Source of the DNA: Bryum argenteum
Lineage: Eukaryota; Streptophyta; Bryopsida; Bryales; Bryaceae
Direction: 5' to 3'
DNA length: 64,000 bases
NCBI GenBank assembly: GCA_037043015.1
Contig: CM073324.1
Coordinates: forward strand, 17,450,597-17,514,596
Numbering within the stretch: position 1 is the stretch's first letter; each line of letters begins with the position of its first letter. Under the pieces are notes generated by a model. The model was not told the DNA's origin. It saw nothing but the letters and a program-made list of their open reading frames with translations, and did not search any database. Below are positions 13,901 to 26,110 of this stretch, piece by piece. The translations under genes were made by a program, and so were the position numbers.

Positions 13901-15772
13901 GGAGTTCCTTTCTGCCGAGAAGATGTGGATCTGCTCAAGAGCACTAACATAATTGGCAATCAGGTTCTTTACCAACAGTATTATGATAGCCAGCCTGAAC
14001 TTCAGCCAAGCCCAGGTGTTTTTGCCTTTAACCTCACATGGTCAGAAGTCCTTACTCTGAAAGGTAAGCCCATCTCCTGCAGAAGTTCCAGGTATTCAGG
14101 TTTCCTTCGTTGGTTCTTTACTGGTAGTAGCAACATATTTGGATAAGCTAATGTGGGTGTATTTAGTCTTGCCCAATGGCTACAGTGTAAATCTGCTTAT
14201 ATGATTGAATTCAACTCGGTATTTTCATAGTTACGAACAATGTGAGCTTAAAGCACTTGTGTATTGAGTCACATCTGTCAATGTAAATAGTCATACGACC
14301 TTTTGGTAACGTTAATACTCATACGACCTTTTGGTAACGCAGCTACTATGTACAGTCCATGGGGAAAGTACAATGTCAGACGTGACATTGGGAATGATGG
14401 CAAGGAAGGCATAGTCTCATTGGAGGACTTTCTGTCGTATGCCAAGAACAATTCTGGCATAGGAGCATACGTGAATATTCAGGTGAGCTCTATCGTCAAG
14501 TCAAACTGGCTACCCTCAATTTGCAATTTTCGCATGCTCTATTTCTTGCGTAAAACTGACAAACGGTAGGATGTTTTTTAAATCCAGAATGCTTATTTTT
14601 TGCGTACCAAGTTCAACTTTGATCTGGTGGATGCGGTTGTGACCGCTCTCACTAAAGCAAACCTCACGAATGCCAACGACAAAATCATGGTAGCTTCAGA
14701 AGACAGTTCGGCTTTGGCTGCTATCAAGAACTTAATACCCTCCACCAAGCTCGTTTATAATGTCCCCTACAACCCTAACAACCCAATTTCAGTCACGTCA
14801 CCGGTATTGCAGGTACGTATACTACAAGCAGATGAGTTTCCGTTGTTTTTTGGCTTAGAAGAGCAGACTTTCAGGGATTTAATCTCTCGTCTAAGTTCCA
14901 ATCTGATTGATCCTACGAAGCTCAATCTTGGCCGTTCGAGGTCATTAATTTCAACAATGGAATAATTTCTTGTTCTGATTGTTGGACATGTTCATTTATT
15001 TATTTTCAGGAAATTAAGAAGTACGCAAACATCGTAGCTCTAGATCGGCGGCTAGTTGATCCCATTGACCCGAACGGATCTTTCCTCCGCTCGAAGACAA
15101 GTGTGGTCAGCGCTGCCCAGGCGTTGAATATGACAGTTTTCTACGTGTCTCTGTCCAACGAATTCAACAGTTTCGCTATGGATTATAGATCCGACCCCAT
15201 CCTTCAGATCAATTCCATCATCCAGGAATATAAAATGAATGGCTTCCTCACCGATCACCCCAAGACGCTCTACAACTTCCTGAACAGTACGTCCACATTC
15301 TGGTTCCGTTTATTATTAGTTGCTCACGTCTTTGATCTGTACATTATTTCTTATTTTATATTATATTATATTATATGTTGGATCAAGAGGCTCCTCAAAC
15401 CAGAGAGATTCACTCAATCATACCATCAGTTTTGCATCTGTTGAAAGGTCTAAGCTCCGTTTGACATTATATTACGATTGTTTTGCAGAGAATTACTGCT
15501 ACCAACCATTGGCAGGAAAAACTGTGAATATGTCAACGAATCAATACCCGCTGCTTCCTGTCACACCGATGCCAGGAGCTAGCTCAATTGCTCCGAGTCC
15601 AGCTTTGGATGTAGCTGATCCTCCAGTGAACTATCTTGTTCCGGAAGGAAGCCCAGGTTCAGGTGGTGCCAAGCCTCCAGCACCCTCATCTAACCCCAGT
15701 TCAGCTACAAAGCTAGTAGCCAGCCTCTTTTCGGCGGTGGCTGTTGCCATCACTCTACTCTTCACCCTGTAA
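10903..15772 (+). CDS. GDPDL: glycerophosphodiester phosphodiesterase-like protein (SHV3/GDPDL type), 10 exons
   Basis: Predicted 773-aa GPI-anchored protein with two tandem GDPD domains. In known plants this family acts at the cell surface in wall organisation. The exons 10903-10993, 12189-12488, 12596-12717, 12797-13325, 13442-13486, 13755-14063, 14343-14482, 14588-14812, 15010-15286 and 15489-15772 all join in phase across GT-AG introns and total 2322 nt, the usual family length. Residues 1-18 form a signal peptide (M-M-K-I-S-L5...). The domain openings are ANGGSSG (about 38-44) and HNGASG (about 376-381), typical of the GDPDL subfamily. Many N-x-S/T sites occur. The Pro/Ser-rich C-terminus ends in a ~20-residue hydrophobic tail, the GPI signal. 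Domain 1 lacks the His of the GDPD HR motif, as often in this subfamily. Intron 1 is longest (1195 bp). The ATG at 10903 is followed by a second in-frame ATG, so either could initiate. Confidence 0.93.
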
Positions 15773-16518
15773 ACGGGCTCGGTATTTTATTTTTTGTTGG
15801 TTTTTTTTCTTCTTAGGTATAGGTAGATTAGTTCAGTCTCTAAAATTGCAGAGATTGTGTGAAATTTTTTCAGGACATCAGTGTCATGATTTGTCGGTTT
15901 GTGTCCACCCTAACTATATTACTAGGTGGTCTGTACCTTGTTCATAAGTGTAATGCAGCGAATCTCACATTGAGTTTTGAATCTGAATACTGTAACTGTG
16001 AGAATCGGTTACAATGGAAATGCACGAAAAGCTTCAACAGGTATCATGGTTTCCGTCTATTAAAATCTCCATCAACAGGTATCGTGGTTTGCGTTTATTG
16101 GAATCTTAATCTATGTGTGATCTTAATCGACGTTCTTGAGCGGTTCCTCTTTGAATCAGTATTTTTGGCATACATGCGCCTCTCGGTATTTGCATCAAAT
16201 ACTCCTGACAATGTGATGCCCAATGCAGAGCTTTTGTTTGTACTTGTCAAGTTTGAAGAATATGACTTTTTCGTAATTTTTGATAAGTAACCTATATCCT
16301 TCTTTAGATGTAGTATGGTGCTCAATAATGGTTCAATTCTGAACATCGAAAGTCTGTAGGGATATTATTATTGCAAGTAATTTTTGTGCATAGGGTAAAT
16401 TATTAGAAAAATAGAGGAACTGGAATCATCATTTCTGGAATCTTCTACAATGGGTTATGAATATTTGAAGTTGGAAAACTGTGTATTAAGAAATGTCCCC
16501 TTTCGTGTGTATGAAGTA

Positions 16519-16620
16519 CTCCCTCCGTCCCATTCTTATTGTCTAATAGGTTCTCTCAAATCTACCTTGGGAGGTACATTTGAAAGAAGAGACTGTACAA
16601 TAAGAATGGGACAGAGGGGG
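16519..16620. mobile_element. Stowaway-type MITE
   Basis: A 102-bp element with terminal inverted repeats CTCCCTCCGTCCCATTCTTA (left) and, reverse-complemented, CCCCCTCTGTCCCATTCTTA (right), flanked by TA dinucleotides at 16517-16518 and 16621-16622. The CTCCCTCCGTCCC terminus with TA duplication is the hallmark of Stowaway (Tc1/mariner) MITEs in plants. It lies about 0.75 kb past the GDPDL stop codon. Confidence 0.88.
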
Positions 16621-18200
16621 TACTTCCTTAGACATTTAGAGAGAAGTTCTATTTACCGGTATGAAATATGAAGTTATGATGCAAGGTCGAATTTAGTTGT
16701 TGTAAAGTTTCTTTTAATGCCCATTTCCCACCAAATGCATGGATCTTCAAATCGTTCAGAATAACAAAATAAATTGGTTTGTTTTTGTGAAATATCTCAT
16801 ACTTGTACTTCACAACATCCTATCATAACAATCATTTAGAACTTCGTATAAAAGACTCCAAAATTTATACATTGACTCGCTCATTTTGGGCAAGAGTTGA
16901 TACTTCCTATCCCCAAGTCTTTAGAAGTGATCTCGCTACCATTAGGATTTTCAACCGAATAGATTTCCATTTGAAAGTGTGAGTATTTAAGCTTGTCTCT
17001 AGGTTTTATATGTATTGTGGTACATAAATGTCAACACCTCCGTGTTTGGGTAGAATGTGAGATGGGGTGATTCTAGAGTGTATGTTTGTTTGACACATAA
17101 AGTATTTACATATTATTGACATGTCCAGTTTTGAATTAATTATGTACAAAAATGAGGACCACATGGGGTATAAGGTGAAATAATTATATATAGATATGAG
17201 GACCACGTGGGGTATAAGGTGAAATAATTATATACAGATATGAGGACCACATGGGGTATAAGGTGGTGTGAGTGTTTATTTGTTGTCCTTGGATGTTTTG
17301 TAGAGGTAGTTCCTAGCTATGCTTGTTTCTAACTAGTCACTAGTGCCTTAGAGATATCCAACATGTTTTACCCCAAATTACTTTGAGATATGATGTAAGT
17401 CATCAAAGTCGAAGACCGACCATAGTTGAATGGACTATGGTGGTGAGCACTATGCCTACATCGATATCGGTGATGAAACCCGCAACCTCCTCATTGGAAA
17501 CTACTAGCCCCAATCACCATATTAAGGCTTGTGCTTATTGTTATGTTCTCAACTACATATACAAACGTGATATTTATCACAAGAATTGTAATTTTAATGT
17601 CTTATAAGGGTAAAAAATTATGTATACAACTTAGTTAAAAGTAAAAAATTGAGGATGCATGATTTATATCCACTTGAGAAAATGGCTTTCGTTATATATA
17701 TAAAACAAATGAAAAGACGTTTGCAACAACTCTGCCTTGTCCATTTGAAAGTTCACATTGCAATTTAGACATGGTAATTTGACAAAGTAATTTGATATCA
17801 TGTACAAATTGAGTAGTACTTCAAAAATTATTGCATGTAATTCGAGTTATTAATCATCATTCCACAATTACTTATGGTGAAAAAACTACTTCAAGCAAAC
17901 CTACAAGCTATACATAGGATCAGGTGTTCTCACATCATTTCAAAACTGTATTTCCATATTAAGTTGCATCAAATAAATAACATCATATGATAAATGACCT
18001 ATTCAAATTGTATTAGGAAATAAGACAAGGGATTCTTATATATAAGAATGAAACATGGGCCGGATAATCATGTAGAGCAAAACAAGTCATACATGAACTT
18101 GGATTTGTACAAAGTATTGTATAGGAAAATATACAAATACTTCTCCAAATCCAAGTGGAAATCAAAACAAAAACCCAATCAAGTATATCTGGGTCAAGTA
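16621..18200. other. intergenic with a 44-bp tandem repeat and SINE fragment
   Basis: At 17152-17268 a 44-bp unit (core GAGGACCACRTGGGGTATAA) occurs about 2.7 times. At about 17540-17290 on the minus strand is the 5' part of a SINE (A-box-like TATGGTGATTGGGG, B-box-like GCGGGTTTCATCACC). The rest, including the AT-rich 3' flank of the F-box gene (17.9-18.2 kb), has no supported gene. That flank recurs, diverged, at 49.2-49.6 kb. Confidence 0.6.
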
Positions 18201-18204
18201 TATC

Positions 18205-20264
18205 TCAATGTGGATATAGACGCATGCGTAAGCTAGGTGTGTAAGACACGTCTGTAGGACATATAATCCTAGAATTTGTAAGAACTTCTGTTGTTGTTAA
18301 ACCACTCATAACATCGTATTGTAAGAGATAACGCCCAAAGAAAATGCTTATGACACTTCCCCATCCCCTTGTATAGTACCAATTTGAAGGATTTTGTGTC
18401 GCATGAGGATTGGACTCCATTCTCTCTATGAAAGTAAAATTCTCAATATCCTCCTCATTTAGTGGATATTCATCCTCAAGATCATCCTCATCCATTGAAT
18501 CTTCATCCTCCTTAGGATCCTCCTCATCCATTGAATCTTCATCCTCAGGATCCTCCTCATCCATTGAATCTTCATCCTTAGGATCATCCTCATCCATTGA
18601 ATATTCATCCTTAGGACCCTCCTCATCCATCAAATGGTCCTCATATTCATCATCATCTGCCGTGCCTGGCAGAAGTCGAGCAAGTGCTTGTCCAAATGGC
18701 AACCCGCCACCCTTCAGTTGGAGAACATAGAACCGAAAATTCAAGAAACCAAAATCCTCGTAGCTTACATTCCTCCACGGTGAATTGAGAGCGGCATTTT
18801 TCTCGTCATCTAACTCATACAATTGCTTTATATTCTCCCCAACCGCCATCCACACATCAAGCTTCGCGGGAATGAGGATGTATACACCACCCATGCAGTT
18901 TACCATTTCGATTGCGTAGCTTCCTTGTCTGAACCCAAAGCCCAACATAGAAGCATCGTGCAGATTTGCGGGGATGAAATCCTTCAGAGCATATCTGGAT
19001 AGTACCCATGTACCTCGTTCTTCGTCCACTTCGAACACCGTCACTCCACCCTTGGTTAGCATCATCGTATCTATATTGTCATTAGGATCGCCATCTTCAT
19101 ACGCATGTGTAGCCGGATTGTGGTCTCCATCAACGTGGAGCTCCGCATACCACAGCTTTCCTCTCCAGATTGCCCATGGAACATCGTAACAGTAACTGAC
19201 GTCGAGAAACTCGTCATCAACGTCGTCTTCGGACTTGAGGCCCCACGGATATATTGGAGAATACATAGATGAACTCCAACACCCGGTCGTGGACTTGTAA
19301 ACGTAAAGGCTGTCTCTGAACACTAGAAGGATTTTGTAAGCGTTGGCCCACTCATCTTCCACAAGGTGCACTCGAGCGCCCTCGTAGTCCCACGAACGGG
19401 AGCCTGCATCGGCAGGTGCAGGGAGCAGCCTAGATTCCTGTGTTACAGGGTTGCTCACAAGAAGTTGCATCCAATGGCCACGCCAGTTTTCATCAGTTGA
19501 AAACTTGAGGTTCCTATTGTTCCAGGCTCCTTCGCCCTTCTGGTTTTCGGCTGCCGTAAAAAATAACAACAATGATCCTGAAGTTGGAAGGATCCATTGC
19601 ACATGAGCGGCAAGTTCCTGTTCTCCCACCTCCATATTCATGAAGTATGCAAGAGACGGAAGGGTGTGGGTCTTTCGTGTGGGATGATGGACGCCATACC
19701 ACTCACAAAAGCTCGTCACCCGTGCATCCCGTGACGGGTAATAGAAGCGCTGGATGATGTTCAACGGGAAGTAACAGTCCACGAAGGCATCGTTGATACG
19801 AGCCATAGCTGGAAAGATGGTGTTTTCGTCTATCAATGGTGCAATACATTTGCAGACGCGCTTCAGCCGCACAAGGTCATGAGCAGAGAAGGTCCGAGCG
19901 AGGTACACGAACACTGGATCCGTGAATGCTCTAGACTCAAAGATGTTGGTGACCGACTCATCTGAACGCCACACACAGAAAGCACTTTAGAATCCAAAAG
20001 CACTTCCAACGTTAGGTTATTGGCTGTTCCGTGTTACCGGATCACATAAGACGAGTTTGAAACTAGGTTGGGATTAAATTCATGCTCACCAGTAATACGG
20101 AGATGTCAACACACCGAAATCTTAAACATGATACGTAAAGGTTGAGGACTATGGATGGAAGTACCTGTCGGTGTTGCATAGGGTGAGACATCGAGAGGGG
20201 ATTCCTCCGAAGAATCCCACCCTTCTTCCTCCGATGAACTCCACCCTTCTTGGCGATTTGTCAT
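18205..20264 (-). CDS. F-box-like protein with acidic C-terminal repeats, 2 exons
   Basis: Predicted 618-aa protein, probably a substrate receptor of an SCF ubiquitin ligase (inference). Exon 1 runs 20264-20165 and exon 2 19961-18205. The junction completes a T-D-E-S-V-T frame in phase and the sum is 1857 nt. The N-terminus is Ser/Glu-rich (two EEEGW-type repeats). An F-box-like segment (FVYLARTFSAHDLVRLKRVC) lies at about residues 55-75. A long beta-rich F-box-associated region follows (TKGGVTVFEVDEERGTWVLS). A low-complexity acidic block of repeated D-S-M-D-E-E-D-P units is encoded at about 18460-18640. The family is locally expanded: decayed relatives occur at 44.85-47.68 kb and 49.62-50.69 kb. 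The F-box match is by eye and weak in places. The ATG at 20264 is chosen because the frame upstream has no better start. Confidence 0.75.
18460..18640 (-). repeat. in-frame acidic tandem repeat of the F-box gene
   Basis: Units of about 30-33 bases (plus strand TCCTCATCCATTGAATCTTC) occur roughly six times inside the reading frame and encode D/E-rich decapeptides. The repeat length is a multiple of three, so copy-number changes keep the frame. Confidence 0.8.
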
Positions 20265-23125
20265 GTTGATGGCGAGACAAGGCTGAATCCTGCATTCATG
20301 AATACACAACCCTTTCTTTAGTCTTGCTTTTTAACTTGCATATCAACCTCTCATCAACTTTACAGTGTAACTTTAGGTTAACTTTAGGGTAATTCCAAAA
20401 GCTGATACATGAAATCGTGGTAGTTGGTTTTCCTTGTGAATTTTTGCAAACTTGTTTTGGTTTAACACACTTTGTACCGCTTAGTACTACTTCGATAATT
20501 AGATTTGTTCATAACATGCATTATCAAGAAATACCAATGAACTAAAGCCCATAATGAATCATCGAGCATAGAACAAGAATACCTAATTGAAAAGATGATT
20601 TCTTTTACGAGATTGATCTAGTAAGCGGATAAGTCTAAGAAACTTACACGAAGGTTCGAAAAGTGGAGACTTGGAGCTTGAGCAGGAATGCAAGACTTAA
20701 GACCAAGCCATGAAAGTCTTGCTGTAAGAACTTGGCTTACAAGAGAGAGTGAGAGAGCCAGCCCACGAGAGAGCCGCAAAAAGCGGAAGAGAGAGTAAGA
20801 GAGTTAGTCCACCAGAGAGCCGCAAAGAGCGGAAGAGAGAGTGAGCACGACAAAGTGCGCGGCATTTATAATGCTCCAAGGGTCCTACTTGCAAGGCTTG
20901 TGTTTTTCACGGGCAGATAGTAGTGGGGGTAAACAATCTAAGCAAGCAAAAACTTAGTGTAGGCAGAAAATAAAAGCGGACATGAATAAAAGTAGGGCAG
21001 GCAATTAGAGCGGGCCGCAAGGTTGTCTATTGTCTTCGAAAGGATAATTATTGTTATGGAAATGTTAAGAAGTTTTTTTTTTTTTTTTTTTTTTTTTTTT
21101 AGCTTGATTCCTTGGACCCCACGCAATCACATTTTGAGACACTTTGAGACCTTAAGACAACGTCACTTGACGGACTTTCCCCCAAAAATTACACTTATAT
21201 ATCTTATTCAAGTAAATTACTATATGCAATAATAGTTATTTCGAGTAGAATGAATATTTTCAAATAATAATATTTAACTTTGATTCACAATTTATCAACA
21301 ATTGATTGGTGGCAATAAAGAAAATTAGGGATTGTTACCCTTTTGAAGACAACAGACAACCTTACAGTCCGCTCCACTTTTTTTGTTGTGCTTTGATTTT
21401 TTTGCCCCCTTAGATTGTTTGCTTGCTCTAATATTCAGCCCGTGAAAAACACCTTGCAGGTACGGCCCTTGGTGCGTTGTAAATGCGACACACTTTGTCT
21501 CACTCGCTCTCTTTTCTGCTCTTTGCGGCTCTCTAGTGGGCTGACTCTCTCACTCTCTCTTTCGCTCTTTGTGGCTCTCTCGTGGGTTGGCTCTCTCACT
21601 CTCTCTTGTAAGCCAAGTTCTTACAGCAAGACTTTATAGCTTGGCCTTAAGTTTTGCGTTCCCTCTCAAGCTCCAAGTCTCCACTTTTCGAACCTTCATG
21701 TAAGTTTCTTAGACTTATCCGCTTACTAGATTGATCTTGTATAAGAAATGATCTTTTCAATAAGGTTTCCTTGTTCTATGTTCGATGATTCATGATGGGC
21801 TTTAGTTGACTAGTATTTCTTGATAATGCATGTTATGGAAAAATCTAATTATCAAAGTAGTACTAAGCAATATAAAGTGTGTTCAGTTGAAATAAGTTTG
21901 CAAAAATTCACAAGGAAAACCAACTACCACAACTTCATATATCAGCTTTTGGAATTACCCTAACGTTACCCTAAAGTTACACAAAGTTGATGAGAGGTTG
22001 ATTTGCAAGTTACAAAGGAAAATCAAGTAGTAGTTAATAACTTAATATAAGCAAAGCTAAACTTAATTGTAACTAAGCTAAGTTGCTTATAAGCTAATTA
22101 AACGAATCATAAGCATTCAAAAGTCTTACGACTGAAATTGTTAAAGGTAAGGAACTCCAATTCAACATTTTTAGTTTTTGTACTTACTAAGTTGAAACAA
22201 GAACAAAAGAATGCAACTAAAATCATTTACTGTGATTTTCGAGCTATATTGATCACTCTACTCAGTCTACTGGAACTTTATTTGTCATTGTATTCAGTCA
22301 AAGTGATACCAACATGAGTTTAAGCTTAGTCACTAAAAACCTTGGTACCTTGAAATACACCAATATCATAACCAAGTAAATCAACTGATTTGAATGATTG
22401 ATGACTTGCGTCAAAACTTTAAAGTATCTTTGAACAAGGGAGTTTTGTAAAACATAATACTTCAACTCCATGGTTCCGTATTTCTACCAAAACTGAGAAA
22501 ATGGTTGTATATGTTGCGCTTTTGAGCACCAATCGCCATCGACATGACAAGTTGCCAAGAAGGTTAGGATTCTTCGGAGGAAGAAGGGTGGGATTCTTTG
22601 GAGGTATCCCCTGTCAATGCCTCACCTCATCCAACAACAACAAATACTTCTAAATCCATAGTCTTCAACTTTCACAATACATGTATGACATATGGGCTTT
22701 CTCAACATTTTCATATTACCAATATGTATAACTTTGGTTATAAGTAACTAGTCCCGAACTCGTCTTATATAAGTTATCCTGACAATATTCCAATAAGGAA
22801 CAATCGATAACCTACCGTTGGAAGCACTACTAAAAAAGAGGGGTCTTTGCAACATCATAGACATTGCTTTTGTGAAAACGTTGCTCGAGTCTAGCAACAT
22901 TTTGGAACTTGCTTGAGCAACGTTCTCAAAAAATAAAACAACGTTTTTAGCTAACTTACAAATAACGTTGTTTGGTGGTCGGATAACATTGCTTATATTC
23001 TTGAAAACGTTGCTCAAGCAAAATCCAAAATGTTACTAAACTTGAGCAGCGTTTGAAAAGGAAAAGAAAACGTTGCAAACCCCCTCAAATTGTAGTAGTG
23101 AAGTGCTTCTTGGGTGCTTAAAATG
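19985..23125. repeat. long imperfect inverted repeat around the F-box gene 5' end
   Basis: Left arm (~19985-21055) and right arm (~21329-23125) are diverged reverse complements around a ~270-bp spacer with a T-tract (21074-21103). Matching landmarks are CGAAGACAATAGACAAC near the spacer, the GAGAGCC/CTCTCTC-rich block (20740-20850 versus 21490-21620), exon 1 of the F-box gene (20264-20165 versus ~22540-22660), and its intron (AACGTTGGAAGTGCTTTTGG, near 20000, versus 22815-23110). The right arm carries ~500 extra bases (about 22030-22530) and a CACTA MITE. Its exon-1 copy starts ATGACAAGTTGCC but soon meets a TAG, so it is not functional. Confidence 0.8.
22825..23100. mobile_element. small non-autonomous CACTA element (MITE)
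   Basis: A 276-bp element starting CACTACTAAAAAAGAGGGG and ending CCCCTCAAATTGTAGTAGTG, flanked by the 3-bp duplication AAG (22822-22824, 23101-23103). The termini and 3-bp duplication are diagnostic of the CACTA (EnSpm) superfamily. The interior is rich in AACGTTGC motifs in both orientations. The unoccupied site GTTGGAAGTGCTT is preserved in the opposite arm of the inverted repeat (~19996-20010). Confidence 0.9.
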
Positions 23126-23760
23126 AAAAAATAACGTTGGTTTTGTCAATTTTTGACATGATAGGGTAAATATTTCTAACCGCATTTCAAAAACAACAAT
23201 GTTTTTGAAAGGCCGTTCAGAAATATTCTCCTTTGACTATGTCCAAAGGTCAAAATCCATAAAGAATGTGTGATATTATGGAAATTTTGGTAATATTACA
23301 GAAATTATTTGATATCACACAATACATGTGTGATATTAATACACATGCCATTTTGCAGGCAGGTAATATGACACGTTTAGAATGCCTGCAAAATGCCTCA
23401 TAGGGGATTTGGCAAAATGGCACCAATGCAGTATTTAACTAAATATGGACTTTGGCGTCAATTCTGGACTGAAACATGGTAAGTGGGATGGGGCGATCTC
23501 CCGATTTCTTCCAATAAATAGGACTAATGACATGAAAATTCACGAGATCAAACTGAAAATACAATCCATACCAAGAAATAGTGGAGGAAAAGAAATAGTG
23601 GAGGAAAAGAAATAGTGGAGGTACATAGGAATGATACCAATGTGACACAGAGTGGCCTTAAACTATTATCTTAGCGGTTTCGTCTTAAGATTAATAAGAA
23701 CAAATATGTTTCCACAAAATCTAATCAGGTTGTACTAAGTATTGAACAAAAATAAAGCTT
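23101..23760. repeat. dispersed ATATCAC-rich repeat plus 20-bp tandem
   Basis: The segment from ~23120 to ~23440 (GTGTGATATTATGGAAATTTT, CATTTTGCAGG) is a diverged copy of sequence at ~49770-50070 and, inverted, ~59240-59460. At 23574-23622 a 20-bp unit AAGAAATAGTGGAGGAA occurs about three times. No gene is seen. Confidence 0.55.
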
Positions 23761-23779
23761 GACAACATTCGAAGGGAAG

Positions 23780-26110
23780 ATCAGTGGCCACATGAATCGG
23801 GGTCGACCATAGAATCGGGGATCGCCCCATCGCGCCCGTGTCCATTCTAATCAAGTTCTAAAGATAAAAGATTCAAAGGCAAGTAACGTTTTGAAAATTA
23901 GAAAAGTAACCTTCCATTTTCTCAAACCTTTGGACCAACAAAGGATGAATATTCTTTGTGATGGTATGGTGAACAACCTAAGAAGTGTAATTAGCGTATT
24001 ACGAACTAATAAAATGTCACACGAACTTCATAGCAAATTCCAAGAAGAACTCGAGAATGCGCGATAGCCATACAATCGGGGATCGCCCCATCGCCGTCCG
24101 TGTCCATTGTAATAGAAGTTGTAGAGTTAAAGATATCAAAGGCAAGTAACGAATCTAGGTTAAGGTATTGAGCAAAAGGTGCATCAAGTAAGAATCTCTA
24201 TTTCTTCCCCGAATTTCAAGCAATAAATTATACAAAGGATCCCCACGTGAAGCCGTCAAAAGCTACATATTGTTAGAATGACTGCCATGAGAGTCAAGTA
24301 CACCTATACAAAAGAACTCAAGTGCGGCATAGCCTCTCACAAGAGTCGGCGACGGAATTTTCCATCCATCTCAGAGTTCAAGAGGAATTGACTAACACTA
24401 TCATAAGAACGAAGAGGCATAATAAAGGGAAGCAACGCTTTGTAGAAATATTTGGAATGACGTTCCGAGAATTTGGAAACTCGAGCTCCCCCAACCAGGA
24501 CCTTGGAAAATAGCAGCATGAATCACCATTCCGCCTATTCCTCCATTGGCAGTCATCCACCATCAATATACGATCCGGACGACAAACTTTCCAAGTCCTG
24601 GAACCTTTCATTAGCCGCTTCATGAACTTCTCGCAGTAGGGGTACCAGTCTGGATTATGGCATTTATTTCGTCCATAAACAAATAATAGCTGCGAGGAAA
24701 TTTCCTGCGGCAGCAAAAATTCAATAACATGTCGAAGTCGACCAGCAGGCATCGATGACCAAATGCCAACATAAAAATGCTTCATGAGATTCCGGAGAAA
24801 ACCATGCAATCCGGGTCGCCGACGGATTCTCGTTGCGTCAAACTCCGCAGGGTTGATGCCCATGTAATCCTCAAAGCAAAGTACACCGTTGACAGAAAAC
24901 ACAATCACGTTCTGCAATAGCCGATACAAGCGTTAACGTGATATCCAACTCATGGTAAAGAGTTACAATAGCATATCGGGAGATCGCCCGATCCGCTGTG
25001 ACGAAATAGTTCATAGCAACTTATTTCTTAACTTCAGTAATAAAAAAAAGAATAGTTGTGCTGGTGATATGTGAAGCGTCAACATAAAAGTAATTCATGA
25101 AAATCCCCTTCCACTACTGTAACCAAATACTAATACCTTTTCAGTAAGCAATGAATGATAATCAATGTTATGGTATGGTCGACAACCTAGCAAGAGAAAT
25201 TAAAAGAAACATACTTATAAAATGTCACACGAACTTGATAGCGAAGTCCGAGTTAGAATCAGCCTGAATGACCAATAGCCATACCTATCGGGGGATCGCC
25301 CTATCGACGTCCATGTCCAATCTAACTACTGTTGAAGAGCATAATGAATAAAAGGCAAGTAAAAATGTCAACATTAGAAAAGGATCCTTTCATTTACTAA
25401 TACGTTTGCGATAGTCTTTGGACAAAAATTAATGTTATAGTATTGTCATCAACCTCACGGAGTGTAATTAGAAGAAACATAATTATTAAGTATGACAGGG
25501 CGAGTTGATAGCGAAGTCGAAGGAGGAATCAGTTGAACGACCAATAGCCATACCAATCGGGGATCGCCCCATCGACGTCCATGTCCATTCTAACTATCAT
25601 TGAAAAGTTTAATGAGTCAAAGGCAAGTAACGTATCCAAAATTAGAAAAGAATCCATTCATTTACTAATACGTATGTACTAGGTCATGGACAAAAATTAA
25701 TGTTATGGAACGGTCGTCAACCTAAGAAGTGTAATTAGAAGAAACATACTTATTAAGTATCACACGCAGTTTGATAGCCAAGTCCAAGGAGAAATCAGGA
25801 TGAACGACCAATAGCCATACCTATCGGAGGATCGCCCTATCGGGGGATCGCCCCATGTCCATGTCCATTCTAACTACTGATCAAACGTTTAATGAATCAG
25901 AGGCTAGTATTGAATCACAAAACTACAAAAGTATTCATTCATTTACTAAAACCTTCGCACTAGGCAGTGGATGAAAATTAATGTTATGGTATGGTCAACC
26001 TACGAAGTGTAATGATAAGAAACATACTAATTAACAATTACAACAACTTATACAAGTACTGGTCCACGAGAGAGAGCAGTGATCATATCGGGGGATCGCC
26101 CGATGGCCGT
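23780..26110 (+). repeat. ~270-bp satellite, one palindrome per unit
   Basis: The marker AATGTTATGG recurs near 25165, 25430, 25698 and 25979 (spacing about 267-280), with less complete units near 23.8-24.2 kb. Unit order is AATGTTATGG, a CAACCTAAGAAGTGTAATTAG block, CACACGAACTTGATAGC, GACCAATAGCCATACC, the GATC palindrome, then CGTCCATGTCCATTCTAAC and CAAAGGCAAGTAACG. The array is interrupted by the exon at 24378-24911. A rearranged inverted copy lies at 44190-44440. Confidence 0.85.
24378..24911 (-). pseudogene. FCP1/NIF-like HAD domain exon lacking the catalytic Asp
   Basis: After a good acceptor (CTATTGCAG, exon from 24911) the frame reads NVIVFSVNGVLCFEDY. This aligns with the DLNGVLCY motif of the neighbouring copy at 26225-26881, but the nucleophile Asp is Ser. 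Later parts of the fold persist: RPGLHGFLRNLM, VGIWSSMPAGRL (motif II region) and RILMVDDCQW (Asp-rich motif III). In HAD/FCP1 enzymes the first Asp forms the phospho-intermediate, so this copy should be catalytically dead. The frame runs to a stop at 24378, possibly beyond the original exon end. It may be a 3' exon of a dead duplicate or a binding-only relative. No upstream exons were found; the flanks are satellite units. Confidence 0.6.
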
